64,000 nt of DNA from Streptomyces sp. NRRL B-24484 (GCF_000717715.1 NZ_JOAI01000043.1:1-64000); one strand, 5' to 3'. Positions 51,442 to 60,668 are shown, counted from the stretch's first letter. Notes: generated by a model from the letters alone, not told the origin. A program made the numbers and translations.

Positions 51442-53462
51442 AGCAGCGGCGGGACCTGGTCGCCGTCCACCGTCGTCAGTGACACCACGGCGTGCCCGCT
51501 CGGCAGGGCGTGCGCCAGGTCGGACGGCGACCAGCGGTGCCGCTCGACGTCCCGGGTGGTCACCGACTCGGTCTGCGCGGCCGTCCCGGAGAGCGCCTTG
51601 CGGCCCGCCCGGGCGGCCTTGCGGACCAGCCCGCCGGAGGTGTCCGGGGTGTGCGTCACCGCGGTCTCGGTGACCAGGTGGGTGCCCCAGGCCTCGGAGA
51701 ACAGCCGGCCGTCCCACGGGGCGATCCCCGGGAAGGCCATCCGGCAGCCGACCGCGCCGAACAGCGGCGCGCGCAGCGGCTCCGGCAGGTCCACCAGGGT
51801 GCGCAGCAGCAGCACCGCACCGGCGTTCGCCGTCCGCATCCGCTGCAGGCCGCGAACGATCTGCGCGTCCACCGCCGCGGAGGCGTCGTCCACCACCAGG
51901 CCGGCGAACAGCGAGCGCTCGGTGCGCGCCGAAGCGGCCTGCACGAACTGGGCGACGACCAGCCGCGACAGCATCCGGGCGACCTCGGGGTGGCTGCGCT
52001 CGGGCAGCTTCACCCGGACCCGCAGCGGGTGCTCCAGCGCCCGCATCGCGAACGGCGGCAGCGCGTCCGGGCCGCCCGCGAAGCTGCGCGTGAACACCGG
52101 GCGGTCGAGCAGCGCCAGCCGGTCGGCGAGCAGCGTCCCCGGGTCGTCGACCCGGCCGTGCCGGCTCTCCCGGTGCTGCAGGTCGGCCTCGTGCACCGCC
52201 AGCAGGCCGGCCGCCTGCAGGGCCTTGCGCAGCACCGCCCAGGCGTCCCCGTCGCCGCCGAGCAGCGCCCGCAGCTCGCGCACGCCCGGGTAGCGTCCGT
52301 GCGCCGCGTGGTACGGGCCGACCACCTGCTGCAGCGCGGTGCGCGCGGTCTCGGCGCGCGCCGCCAGTTCGTCCGGCAGCAGCGCGTCGGCCAGCCGGGC
52401 CGCGGCCTCGTCCGGGTCGGCGGCGGCGCCGTACAGGTCCAGGCCGTACGGGGAGTCCGGGTCGCCCGGCGCGATCACCACGTCGTACCAGGCGTCCGGG
52501 CCGAGGTCGGACTCGGCAGCGCCGATCACCACCGCGCAGGCGGTGCCGGCGAGCGCCTGAAGGCAGAGCGCCTCGGCGACCGGGCGGGCCAGCCGGGCGG
52601 TCTTGCCGGTGCCGGCCGGGCCGACCGCGAGCAGGGAGGTGCCGAGCAGCTGCGGGTCCAGGGCGAAGCCGGCGCTGCGGTGGGCGAGCGGGTTCTTCAC
52701 CACGTTCTGCGCGGTGCCGAGGCGGACCTGACGGGCCAGCAGGTCGTGCCGGCCGCTGCGGCCGGGCAGGTCGCGGGCCTCGGAGGGGTGGGCGCAGGCG
52801 GCGGCACCGCGGACCTCGACCTGCTCCGCGAAGGCCGGCAGCAGATCCGGGTCGGCCAGGACGGTCTCCCAGGCGTGGCGGATCCGCGCGTAGTCGACGT
52901 CACCGACCGGCTCGCCGTCCAGCCGCCGCGCCGCCGCCGGAGCGGCGACCCGCACCCCGGCCCAGGGGTCGGTGGTGAGGGGGGCTTCGGCGTCCGGCGC
53001 GGGCTCCTCGTGCGTCACCGTTCTGGACAGCACCGGTGCGACCCAGCGCCGCCACACCTCGGTCCAGCGGCCCATCGATCCGAAGACCATGAACACCCCG
53101 ATGAGCACGGCAACGTTCACGGCCAGGGCGATGAGGAAGGAGACGACGAACGAGCTGGGGATGGTGAGTCCGACCGCCGTGAGCAGGCTCTGGATCAGCG
53201 GCACGCCCTGGAGGTACACCACGGTGCCGACCGCGAGGTTCAGGGCGGCGCGCAGGAGGAGGGGGCGGGCGGGGACGGCGGCCTGTTCGGCGCGGGTCCC
53301 GTCGTGGGGGCGGTGGCCGAGGCGGAAGACGCCGGGCGGGGCCGCCGGGCGGGGTTCGGTCGCCCAGGCGGCGAGGTCGAAGGGGAGGGTCCGCTGCGGG
53401 GGGACGGCCGATGTCCGTTGCGCCTGCGGCGCCTGCCGCCCCCGACTGCCGTCCAGTCCCAT
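51423..53462 (-). CDS. Membrane-bound P-loop ATPase, VirD4/TraD coupling-protein-like
   Basis: The product (679 aa from ATG 53462) has a disordered N-terminus, two hydrophobic segments (about 72-92 and 98-125), then an ATPase domain with Walker A GPAGTGKT (281-288) and a Walker B-like LFAGLVVDDASA. The arrangement resembles type IV coupling proteins, but no relaxase or mating genes are nearby. I chose 53462 because AGGGAG precedes it; ATG 53495 would add 11 residues. It lies between pucR and the divergent aminotransferase gene. Its role is unknown; DNA or protein translocation is suggested only by resemblance. Confidence 0.82.
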   Translation of the reverse strand: MGLDGSRGRQAPQAQRTSAVPPQRTLPFDLAAWATEPRPAAPPGVFRLGHRPHDGTRAEQAAVPARPLLLRAALNLAVGTVVYLQGVPLIQSLLTAVGLTIPSSFVVSFLIALAVNVAVLIGVFMVFGSMGRWTEVWRRWVAPVLSRTVTHEEPAPDAEAPLTTDPWAGVRVAAPAAARRLDGEPVGDVDYARIRHAWETVLADPDLLPAFAEQVEVRGAAACAHPSEARDLPGRSGRHDLLARQVRLGTAQNVVKNPLAHRSAGFALDPQLLGTSLLAVGPAGTGKTARLARPVAEALCLQALAGTACAVVIGAAESDLGPDAWYDVVIAPGDPDSPYGLDLYGAAADPDEAAARLADALLPDELAARAETARTALQQVVGPYHAAHGRYPGVRELRALLGGDGDAWAVLRKALQAAGLLAVHEADLQHRESRHGRVDDPGTLLADRLALLDRPVFTRSFAGGPDALPPFAMRALEHPLRVRVKLPERSHPEVARMLSRLVVAQFVQAASARTERSLFAGLVVDDASAAVDAQIVRGLQRMRTANAGAVLLLRTLVDLPEPLRAPLFGAVGCRMAFPGIAPWDGRLFSEAWGTHLVTETAVTHTPDTSGGLVRKAARAGRKALSGTAAQTESVTTRDVERHRWSPSDLAHALPSGHAVVSLTTVDGDQVPPLLVDLRD

Positions 53463-53690
53463 CCCGGCCCCACTCCCTGTCCCGCCGCCGGCCATGCCAT
53501 ACCCATGCCACCGGTCCGGCGACACGCCCGCGCTCAATGTAGTGGAGCAGGGGCGCGCGTTCGCTGAACCGGGCACGCTGGCCGCGCCGGACAATTCGGA
53601 CGACGCAGTGCTACCGAGTGGCGCATGCCCGGGCCCCGGGCGCGGTCGTAGCCTTCGAGGACCGAGCACTGAGATATGGAGAAACCCGCC

Positions 53691-55031
53691 ATGAGCGCTG
53701 CAACCCCGCTCCCGCAGGAGCGCCGCCTGGTCACCGCGATCCCCGGCCCGAAGTCGCAGGAGCTGCAGGCCCGCAAGCTCGGTGCGGTGGCCGCGGGCGT
53801 CGGCACCACGCTGCCCGTGTACGTGGCCCGGGCCAACGGCGGCGTGCTGGAGGATGTGGACGGCAACAGCCTGATCGACTTCGGTTCCGGCATCGCCGTG
53901 ACCAACGTCGGCAACAGCGCCGAGGCGGTCGTCGCCAAGGCGTCCGAGCAGCTCGCCGCGTTCACGCACACCTGTTTCATGGTGACCCCGTACGAGGGCT
54001 ACGTGGCCGTGGCCGAACAGCTGAACGATCTGACCCCGGGCGACCACGAGAAGCGCACCGCGCTGTTCAACTCCGGCGCCGAGGCCGTCGAGAACGCGGT
54101 GAAGATCGCCCGCGCGTACACCAAGCGCACCGCCGTCGTGGTGTTCGACCACGGCTACCACGGCCGCACCAACCTGACCATGGGCCTGACGGCGAAGAAC
54201 ATGCCGTACAAGCAGGGCTTCGGTCCGTTCGCGCCGGAGATCTACCGGGTGCCGGTGGCCTACCCGTACCGCTGGCTGACGGGCGCGGAGAACTGCGCCG
54301 CCGAGGCCGCCGCCCAGGCGATCGACATGATCAACAAGCAGATCGGCGCCGAGAACGTCGCGGCGATCATCATCGAGCCGATCCAGGGCGAGGGCGGCTT
54401 CATCGAGCCGGCCAAGGGCTTCCTGCCGGCGATCGTGGAGTACGCGAAGGCCAACGGCATCGTGTTCGTCGCGGACGAGATCCAGACCGGCTTCTGCCGC
54501 ACCGGCCAGTGGTTCGCCTGCGAGGACGAGGGCGTCGTGCCGGACCTGATCACCACCGCCAAGGGCATCGCCGGCGGTCTGCCGCTGGCCGCCGTCACCG
54601 GTCGCGCCGAGATCATGGACGCCGCGCACGCGGGCGGCCTGGGCGGCACCTACGGCGGCAACCCGGTGGCCTGCGCCGCCGCGCTCGGCTCGATCCAGAC
54701 CATGAAGGAGCTGGACCTCAACGCCAAGGCGCAGCACATCGGCGAGGTCATGCTGGGCCGCCTGCGGGCCATGCAGGAGAAGTTCGACGCGATCGGCGAG
54801 GTCCGCGGCCGCGGCGCGATGGTCGCCATCGAACTGGTGAAGCCGGGCGGCAAGGAGCCCAACCCGGAGGTCACCGCCGCCGTGGCGAAGGCCTGCCACG
54901 CCGAGGGCCTGGTGGTGCTGACCGCCGGCACCTACGGCAACGTGCTGCGCTTCCTGCCGCCGCTGGTGATGCCGGAGCACCTGCTCACCGAGGGCCTGGA
55001 CATCATCGAGGGCGCCTTCGCCCGCGTCTGA
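53691..55031 (+). CDS. gabT: 4-aminobutyrate-type aminotransferase (class III)
   Basis: A PLP-dependent class III aminotransferase of 446 aa. The PLP lysine is K291 in TTAKGIAGG, the pyridine-nitrogen aspartate is D262 in VADEIQTG, and the phosphate-site block NSGAEAVENAVK is intact. Its opening RRLVTAIPGPKSQEL matches GABA transaminases of actinobacteria. It would convert GABA and 2-oxoglutarate to succinate semialdehyde and glutamate. ATG 53691 has GGAG nine bases upstream; ATG 53676 is less likely. The nearby aldehyde dehydrogenase could take the product onward. Confidence 0.93.
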   Translation: MSAATPLPQERRLVTAIPGPKSQELQARKLGAVAAGVGTTLPVYVARANGGVLEDVDGNSLIDFGSGIAVTNVGNSAEAVVAKASEQLAAFTHTCFMVTPYEGYVAVAEQLNDLTPGDHEKRTALFNSGAEAVENAVKIARAYTKRTAVVVFDHGYHGRTNLTMGLTAKNMPYKQGFGPFAPEIYRVPVAYPYRWLTGAENCAAEAAAQAIDMINKQIGAENVAAIIIEPIQGEGGFIEPAKGFLPAIVEYAKANGIVFVADEIQTGFCRTGQWFACEDEGVVPDLITTAKGIAGGLPLAAVTGRAEIMDAAHAGGLGGTYGGNPVACAAALGSIQTMKELDLNAKAQHIGEVMLGRLRAMQEKFDAIGEVRGRGAMVAIELVKPGGKEPNPEVTAAVAKACHAEGLVVLTAGTYGNVLRFLPPLVMPEHLLTEGLDIIEGAFARV

Positions 55032-55063
55032 CGAGTGCCCGGGGCGGTGGACAGCGCCCCGCA

Positions 55064-55098
55064 GGAGCGGCCCGGTCCGACCAGGACCGGGCCGCTCC
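55064..55098 (+). terminator. Terminator after the aminotransferase gene
   Basis: GGAGCGGCCCGGTCC at 55064-55078 is exactly complementary to 55084-55098 (15-bp stem, 5-base loop), 32 bases past the stop. Confidence 0.85.
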
Positions 55099-55293
55099 GT
55101 CGTGCGCGGGTGGTTGCTCCGTCGTGCGCAGCGGACCGTCCGGGGCCGTCCGGGCGCCGTTCGCCGCCGCGGGCGCGGGCGCGGTGGGGACGGGTGCCAC
55201 CGCGTGGAGGTTGTACTGCCGCTGGTGAAGATGCTGTGCGAAACCACTTGCGCATCTCCGCTCGGCACCGCCTTTGACGTACTGTCATGACAG

Positions 55294-56142
55294 ATGGACA
55301 GCGAGCCGCGACTATCAGCGACACCCTCTGCCGCCCCGGCACTGGCGGCGGCGGAGCATCCAGACCGATCGACCGACCGCCGGGCCCACACCCCCCGGGC
55401 CGTGCGGAGCGGCGATCACCTCGGCCGCCCCGGAGCTCTCCCCCCTGCTCCGGGGCGGCTTTCGTTGCTTGTCGTGCCCATGGCACTCGCGGTGCCGCTG
55501 GTACTGATCTCCTGGCAGGTCGCCGTCGACGGGCCGCTGCTCGGGCTGGACACCGGAACGCGGCAGACCGTCCACGAGGTGCGCCGGGCGCTGCACAGCA
55601 CGCTGGTCAACCACCTCGGCGCCGGCCTGTCCGACCTGGGTGGCGCGGTACCGGCCGTTCCGGCGCTGCTGGCCGTCGCGGCGCTGGCCGCCGTCCGCCG
55701 GCGCGAAGCGGCGCCGTCCCGCTGGTGGCTGCCGCTGCCGATGGCCGCGGCCGCCGCGGTGCTGATCCCGCTGCTGGTGGTGCCCGCCAAGGCCTGGTTC
55801 GCCCGCCCGGGGCCGTACGGGCTGCCGCTCGCACCCGACCAGTGGGGCTGGTACCCCTCGGGGCACACCGCGACCTCGGCGATCGCCTACGGGACGGCCG
55901 CCCTGCTGCTCGGCGGGACGCTCCCCGGCGACGCCCGGATCGTGCTGTACGCCTGCACCGCGATGCTCTGCCTGGGGGTGGGGGCGGGCCTGGTGTGGAG
56001 CGACTACCACTGGCTGCTGGACGTGGTGGCGAGCTGGTGCCTGGCCGGTCTGGTGCTGTGGGCGGCGGCGCTGCTGGTGCGGCGCACGCTGCCCCGGGTG
56101 CCGGACGGCGGCGGGCGCCCGCCGCTCCGGGGATCCGGCTGA
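55294..56142 (+). CDS. PAP2-family membrane phosphatase
   Basis: The 282-aa protein has a disordered N-terminus, about five to six hydrophobic helices and the three phosphatase motifs: KAWFARPGPYG, PSGHT and SDYHWLLD with the catalytic histidine and aspartate. It should hydrolyse a lipid phosphate such as undecaprenyl pyrophosphate or phosphatidic acid at the membrane. The ATG at 55294 lacks a good Shine-Dalgarno sequence and could be replaced by a later start. Confidence 0.88.
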   Translation: MDSEPRLSATPSAAPALAAAEHPDRSTDRRAHTPRAVRSGDHLGRPGALPPAPGRLSLLVVPMALAVPLVLISWQVAVDGPLLGLDTGTRQTVHEVRRALHSTLVNHLGAGLSDLGGAVPAVPALLAVAALAAVRRREAAPSRWWLPLPMAAAAAVLIPLLVVPAKAWFARPGPYGLPLAPDQWGWYPSGHTATSAIAYGTAALLLGGTLPGDARIVLYACTAMLCLGVGAGLVWSDYHWLLDVVASWCLAGLVLWAAALLVRRTLPRVPDGGGRPPLRGSG

Positions 56143-56176
56143 CCGTCGCCGCTGCCCGGCGCGGGCCCGACGCGGT

Positions 56177-56518
56177 TCAGCCGGCGGCCGGGGGATCCTC
56201 CTGGTTGCGGTGGACGAGGCCGGGCTCGCCGTTGTCGCGGTGCCACTCGACGACCAGTTCGTCGCGGGCGCCGAACCGGACGAGGTGGCGGCCCACCACG
56301 TCCTCCAGGTCGGCGAGGTGGTCGGCGTCGCCGTCGACGACCAGCAGCAGGCCGTCGGCCTCCGCGGTGAGTTCGGCGGTGCCGTAGGAGAAGGTGACGG
56401 TGCCGCGGCCGGCCTCCTCGGACCAGTCGGCGGCCACCCGGCGCCCGAGGTGGGCGGCGAGCTGCTTGCCGTAGCGGCCGGGCCGGTCGGTGGCGACGCG
56501 GGCTCGGGATCGGGACAC
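56177..56518 (-). CDS. DUF2218 family protein
   Basis: A 113-aa protein matching the small DUF2218 family: TDRPGRYGKQLAAHLGRR, then GTVTFSYGTAELTAEADGLL and VVGRHLVRFGARDELVVEWHR. Function unknown; homologues often sit near iron or siderophore genes, which are not seen here. GTG 56516-56518 with GGAGG four bases upstream is preferred over the longer open frame to 56617. Confidence 0.85.
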   Translation of the reverse strand: MSRSRARVATDRPGRYGKQLAAHLGRRVAADWSEEAGRGTVTFSYGTAELTAEADGLLLVVDGDADHLADLEDVVGRHLVRFGARDELVVEWHRDNGEPGLVHRNQEDPPAAG

Positions 56519-56730
56519 GGGACCTCCGGGGTTCCGGGAAGGGTGGATGGAGGGCGTTCCGCACACGCGGACGCCCGAGGACGCGGGCCTGCAGGGCAGG
56601 CTCCGGACCGTCCACAACTACGGTAGACCGAATAGTGAGCTTGGCTCAACGAATTTCCGGGGCGCCGCACCGATAGCCTGGCCCCGCCCGCCCCGGGCCG
56701 GGCCGGGGCACGCCGAGCCGGGAGCCCGCC

Positions 56731-57228
56731 ATGACCACGCCGCCGACCGCCGACACCGCCGCGGAGCTCACCGACGCGCTGACCCGGGCGATGAAGCGGA
56801 TCCGGCGGCGGACCATGCACCGGCTGGAGCCCTACGGCATCACCCCCGCCCAGGCCCGCGCGCTGCGCACCCTCGCCCACGCCCCCGGCTGCGGCGAGGA
56901 GCCCGGTACCGCGCCGATGCGGCTCAGCGACCTGGCCGAGCGGCTGCGGATCGCGCCGCGCTCGGCGACCGCGGTGGTGGACGCCCTGGAGGAGGCCGGC
57001 CTGGTCGCCCGCACCCCGGACCCGGCCGACCGCCGGGCGGTGCGGGTGGTGCTGACCGACGCGGGCCGGGCCGCGCTCGACCGGATCGGCCGGGTCCGCC
57101 ACGAGGTCGCCCAGGAGTACTTCGAGCCGGTCAGCCGCGCGGAGCAGGAGGCTCTGCTGCAGGCCCTGCGGGCCGCCGAAGCAGCGTACGAAGCAGCGAC
57201 GCCACCCGGTCGACCCGCAGCGCGGTGA
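56731..57228 (+). CDS. MarR-family transcriptional regulator
   Basis: The 165-aa product has the MarR winged helix: LSDLAERLRIAPRSATAVVD as recognition helices, followed by the wing DPADRRAVRVVLT. It should bind DNA as a dimer and respond to a small ligand. Its last 98 bases overlap the 3' end of the convergent EamA transporter gene, unusually long for two true genes. Divergent from the DUF2218 gene, so it may control that promoter. Confidence 0.9.
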   Translation: MTTPPTADTAAELTDALTRAMKRIRRRTMHRLEPYGITPAQARALRTLAHAPGCGEEPGTAPMRLSDLAERLRIAPRSATAVVDALEEAGLVARTPDPADRRAVRVVLTDAGRAALDRIGRVRHEVAQEYFEPVSRAEQEALLQALRAAEAAYEAATPPGRPAAR

Positions 57229-58180
57229 GCCCGATCCCGGCGATCACCAGGACGGCCGCCGCACCGGCGAGCCCGCTGAACCGCTCGCCGAGCAGCAGCC
57301 AGGACGAGGACATCCCGAACACCGGCACCAGCAGCGAGTAGGGCGCCACCGCGGAGGCGTCGTACCGGCGCAGCAGGTGGCTCCAGGCGACGAAGCCGAA
57401 CAGGGTGGAGACCAGTCCGACGTAGGCGATGGCGCCGACGCCCGCCGCCGAGATCCCGGCGAGCGCCCGGAGGTCGGCCTCCGGGCCCTCCACCAGCAGG
57501 GACAGTGCGAGCAGCGGCAGCGGCGGCACCGCGCTGACCCAGACCATCCAGCGCAGCGCGTCCGCCGGGGCCGCCCTGCGGGTCAGCACGTTGGACAGCC
57601 CCCAGAACGCGGCCGCCGCGATGACCAGGGCGAACGCACCGACCGGGCCGCCGAGGCCGTGGTCGACGGCGGCGAGGGCGATGCCCCCGAAGGCGACGGC
57701 GAGGCCGGCCGTCCGCTGCCCGGTGGGCCGCTCGCCCAGCAGCACAGTGGCGAACAGCGCGGTGAAGACGGCCTGGCTCTGCAGCACCAGGGAGGACAGC
57801 CCGGCCGGCATCCCGGCGTGCATGCCGAGGAAGAGCAGTCCGAACTTGGCCACGCCGAGGGTGCACCCGACCGTCGCGACCCACTTCCAGGCGACCCGCG
57901 GCGGTCCGACGAAGAAGACGGCGGGCACGGCGACGACGGCGAACCGCAGCGCGCAGAAGAGCAGCGGCGGGAAGTTCTCCAGGCCGACGTGGATCAGCAC
58001 GAAGTTGAGGCCCCAGACGGCGGCGATCAGCACCGCCAGCCCGATGTCGCGCGGGGCCATGGCGGACCCGGCGGGGCCCGCGCCGACGGAGGACGCGGAT
58101 GCGCGGACGAAGGCGGCAGAGGCGGGGAGGGAGGCTGCGGCGGAGGCAGCGGCGGAGGCAGGGGTGGGGCTCGGTGGCAT
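57131..58180 (-). CDS. EamA-family drug/metabolite exporter
   Basis: A 349-aa protein with about ten helices in two EamA repeats, including IAAVWGLNFVLIHVGLENFP and FWGLSNVLTRRAAPADALRW. It should export amino acids or related metabolites. The first 40 residues are Ala/Ser-rich, so the start may be at the internal ATG 58060 (MAPRDIGLAV). It is divergent from a LysR gene, a pairing that usually means direct regulation. Confidence 0.88.
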   Translation of the reverse strand: MPPSPTPASAAASAAASLPASAAFVRASASSVGAGPAGSAMAPRDIGLAVLIAAVWGLNFVLIHVGLENFPPLLFCALRFAVVAVPAVFFVGPPRVAWKWVATVGCTLGVAKFGLLFLGMHAGMPAGLSSLVLQSQAVFTALFATVLLGERPTGQRTAGLAVAFGGIALAAVDHGLGGPVGAFALVIAAAAFWGLSNVLTRRAAPADALRWMVWVSAVPPLPLLALSLLVEGPEADLRALAGISAAGVGAIAYVGLVSTLFGFVAWSHLLRRYDASAVAPYSLLVPVFGMSSSWLLLGERFSGLAGAAAVLVIAGIGLTALRVDRVASLLRTLLRRPAGPAAEPPAPRG

Positions 58181-58200
58181 GGATCGAGCCTGGCGGATGG

Positions 58201-58246
58201 GAACCGTTCAGCACCAGCGACGAATGATGAACCGAACCGTTCAGCA
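58201..58246. promoter_or_regulatory. Direct-repeat operator between EamA and LysR genes
   Basis: GAACCGTTCAGCA occurs exactly at 58201-58213 and 58234-58246, 33 bases apart (about three helical turns), within the 84-base divergent region between the transporter and LysR genes. LysR regulators usually bind such regions and autoregulate. The element is a good candidate operator, untested. Confidence 0.6.
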
Positions 58247-58264
58247 ACGCTTACCATGGCCGTC

Positions 58265-59197
58265 ATGTTGGATCTCGGCAGGCTGCGCGCACTGCACGCG
58301 GTGGCGGTGCACGGCTCGGTCGGCGGCGCGGCGGCCGCCCTCGGCTTCACGTCCTCCGCCGTCTCGCAGCAGATCTCCAAACTGGAGCGCGAGACCCGCA
58401 CCGTGCTGCTGGAGCGTCAGGGCCGCGGCGTGGTGCTCACCGATGCGGCGGTGCGGCTGGCCGACACCGCGCGCGAGTTGCTCGCCCTGGTCGAGCAGGC
58501 CGAGGTGACGCTGGAGGAACGGCGTGGTCAGGCGGTCGGCCGGCTGCTGGTGGCCTCGTTCGCGACGGGTGCCCGCGGGGTGATGCCCGGGGCCCTCGCG
58601 GACCTGCGGGAGCACTGCCCCGACCTCGACGTCCGGCTGCTGGAGACCGACCCGTACCTGGCCGTCGAGCTGGTCACCCGCGGCGAGGTCGACCTCGCCC
58701 TCGTCCAGGACTGGCCGACCGTGCCGCTCCCCGTGCAGGAGGGGCTGTCCCGCCTGGACCTCGGACTGGATCCGGTGGACCTGCTGGTGCCCGCCGGGGA
58801 TCCGCTCGCCGCGCTCGGCACAGTCCCGGTGGAACGGCTGCTCGGACAGCGGTGGATCAGCGTGCCGCCGGGCAACATCTGCCACGACTGGCTGGTGCGC
58901 ACCCTCCGCGAGGCCGGTGAGGAGCCTGACGTGCTCTACCAGGTCGGCGAGTTCGAGACCCAGATCGCCCTGATCGGGGCCGGACTCGGACTCGGTCTGG
59001 TCCCCCGGCTCGGCCGTGCTCCGCTGCCCGCCGGGGTGGTCGCCCGGCCGGTCTCCCCCGAGCCGACCCGGCGGGTGTACGCGCTGTGGCGCAGCCAGGC
59101 CTCCCGCCGCCCGGCGATCACGGCGGCCCTGCGGGCGATCCGCGAACAGTGGGCCCTGGTCGAGGCGGCCTCGGCGCACGGCGTCGGCGCGCCCTGA
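58265..59197 (+). CDS. LysR-family transcriptional regulator
   Basis: The 310-aa protein has an N-terminal winged helix-turn-helix (AVHGSVGGAAAALGFTSSAV, about 15-40) and a C-terminal periplasmic-binding-like effector domain (GRLLVASFATGARGVMP onward). It is divergent from the EamA exporter and probably regulates it. Start ATG 58265 fits the family; ATG 58256 three codons earlier is possible. No Shine-Dalgarno is visible, so the mRNA may be nearly leaderless. Confidence 0.92.
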   Translation: MLDLGRLRALHAVAVHGSVGGAAAALGFTSSAVSQQISKLERETRTVLLERQGRGVVLTDAAVRLADTARELLALVEQAEVTLEERRGQAVGRLLVASFATGARGVMPGALADLREHCPDLDVRLLETDPYLAVELVTRGEVDLALVQDWPTVPLPVQEGLSRLDLGLDPVDLLVPAGDPLAALGTVPVERLLGQRWISVPPGNICHDWLVRTLREAGEEPDVLYQVGEFETQIALIGAGLGLGLVPRLGRAPLPAGVVARPVSPEPTRRVYALWRSQASRRPAITAALRAIREQWALVEAASAHGVGAP

Positions 59198-59211
59198 GCC
59201 GGGCGGTGGAG

Positions 59212-59967
59212 TCAGTCGGCGAAGCCGATCACCAGCCACATGAAGCCCACGCCGAGCAGCGTGCACAGCAGCGTGGTGCGGGAGGGGTGCGGGCTGTGCG
59301 CCTCCGGCAGGATGTCCGAGGTCGCGAGGTACAGCAGGAAACCGGCGAAGAAGCCCAGGTAGAGGCCGAGCAGCTGGGCCGGGATGGTGAAGAGCAGCGT
59401 GATCGCCGCCCCGGTCACCGGGGCCACCGCGTCGGCCGTCAGCAGGGTGAGCGCCCGCCTGCGGTCGTTCCCGTACATCCGGGTGATCGTGTACGTGTTG
59501 AAGCCGTCCGCGAAGTCGTGCGCCACCACCGCTATCGCCACCACCGTGCCCACCGTGGTGCCCGCCTGGAACGCGGCCCCGATCGCGAACCCGTCCATCA
59601 GGCTGTGGCCGACCAGGGCTCCGGCCGCGGTCAGGCCGACGCCCTGCCGGGCGTGGTCGTGGTGCCGGTGCCCGTGCGTGTGGGCGGCGTACTCGCCCTC
59701 GTGGCTGCGGTGGATGGCCACCGCCCGCTCGATGATGTGGATCGTCAGGAAGCCCGCCGCGAACATCAGTAGGGCCTGCGGGACGCCGTGGATCTCGTCC
59801 GGCGCGGCGCGGACCGCCTCCGGCAGCAGGTCGAAGGCGACCACGCCGAGCATCAGCCCGGCGGCGAACCCGAGCACCAGGTGCCGGCGGTCACCGGTCC
59901 GCTGGGCGACCCAGCCGCCGACCAGCGTCATCAGAAAGGCCGCGGCCGCGACGAGGACGGCGGTCAC
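59212..59967 (-). CDS. ZIP-family metal transporter
   Basis: The 251-aa protein has about eight helices, the metal-site motifs GHSLMDGFAIG and VAHDFADGFNT in paired helices, and a histidine-rich cytoplasmic loop (HTHGHRHHDHARQ). It probably imports zinc or another divalent ion. It is a single gene convergent with the LysR gene, 14 bases apart. Confidence 0.9.
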   Translation of the reverse strand: MTAVLVAAAAFLMTLVGGWVAQRTGDRRHLVLGFAAGLMLGVVAFDLLPEAVRAAPDEIHGVPQALLMFAAGFLTIHIIERAVAIHRSHEGEYAAHTHGHRHHDHARQGVGLTAAGALVGHSLMDGFAIGAAFQAGTTVGTVVAIAVVAHDFADGFNTYTITRMYGNDRRRALTLLTADAVAPVTGAAITLLFTIPAQLLGLYLGFFAGFLLYLATSDILPEAHSPHPSRTTLLCTLLGVGFMWLVIGFAD

Positions 59968-60097
59968 CGGTCCGCCCCCGGTTCCCGCCGGGGCGCGGGG
60001 AGCGCGCGCCGGAGTGCCGGTCCCCGCCGGGACTCGGGCGCACGCCGGAGGGACGCGGAGGCTCGCCCGGGGTTCGGGGCCGGCACGGCGGGCGGTC

Positions 60098-60529
60098 TCA
60101 GCCGTCGGTGGCGGCGAGGTAGGCCGCGGCGAGCTGGGGCGATCCCTCGACCGCCCAGCTGTGGCCGATCGCCGTGACGTCGAGTTCGCGCCCGCCGGGC
60201 AGGACCAGCAGGGGACGGTCGCGTTCGTCGATCCGCCACACCGTGCCGGGCACGCTGCGGCGCAGCACCGTGCCGAGGTACAGGCCGGCGTCGTTGCCCA
60301 GCCACTCCGAGACCTCCGGATCGTCGCGCCAGCGCGGCAGCAGTTGGTCGAGCTGGGTCAGCGACGTCACTCCGTCGTCGAGCCGCACGCCCGAGTCGTC
60401 GGCGAGCTCGCGCAGCAGCCCGCACTCGGCGAGCAGGTCGGCCATGGCCGGCTCGTCCGGCTGCTGCGGGATACCGCCCGGGTGGTGGGCGTGCCGGGCA
60501 CGCCACCTGTCCAGGAACCCGATTCCCAT
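60098..60529 (-). CDS. Conserved hypothetical protein
   Basis: A 143-aa soluble protein without recognised family; it begins MGIGFLDRWRARHAHHPGG and has an acidic, leucine-rich middle (LAECGLLRELADDSG) and a C-terminal beta-rich part ending AAYLAATDG. Short unknown proteins like this are frequent beside transporters in streptomycetes. ATG 60527-60529 is chosen, although the GGAGG just before it is too close for a normal ribosome binding site. Confidence 0.65.
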   Translation of the reverse strand: MGIGFLDRWRARHAHHPGGIPQQPDEPAMADLLAECGLLRELADDSGVRLDDGVTSLTQLDQLLPRWRDDPEVSEWLGNDAGLYLGTVLRRSVPGTVWRIDERDRPLLVLPGGRELDVTAIGHSWAVEGSPQLAAAYLAATDG

Positions 60530-60598
60530 CCCTCCAGACTGACAGGGCCGCGGTGCCGGTGCATCGGGCCGGTGCACCGGGCCCGGCGGTGCGCCCGG

Positions 60599-60668
60599 CC
60601 CGCTGCGAGGGGCAGGCCGAGGTGCGCCCGGCCCGCTCAGCCCGCTGCGAGGGGCAGGCCGAGGTGCG
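60599..60668. repeat. 28-bp direct repeat spanning a gene 3' end
   Basis: The same 28 bases (beginning CCCGCTGCGAGGGGCAGGCC) occur at 60599-60626 and 60641-60668, a 42-base period. The second copy encodes the last residues of the Mrr-like gene (LGLPLAAG); the first lies beyond its stop codon at 60637-60639. It is a local duplication like that at 51396-51441. Confidence 0.75.
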
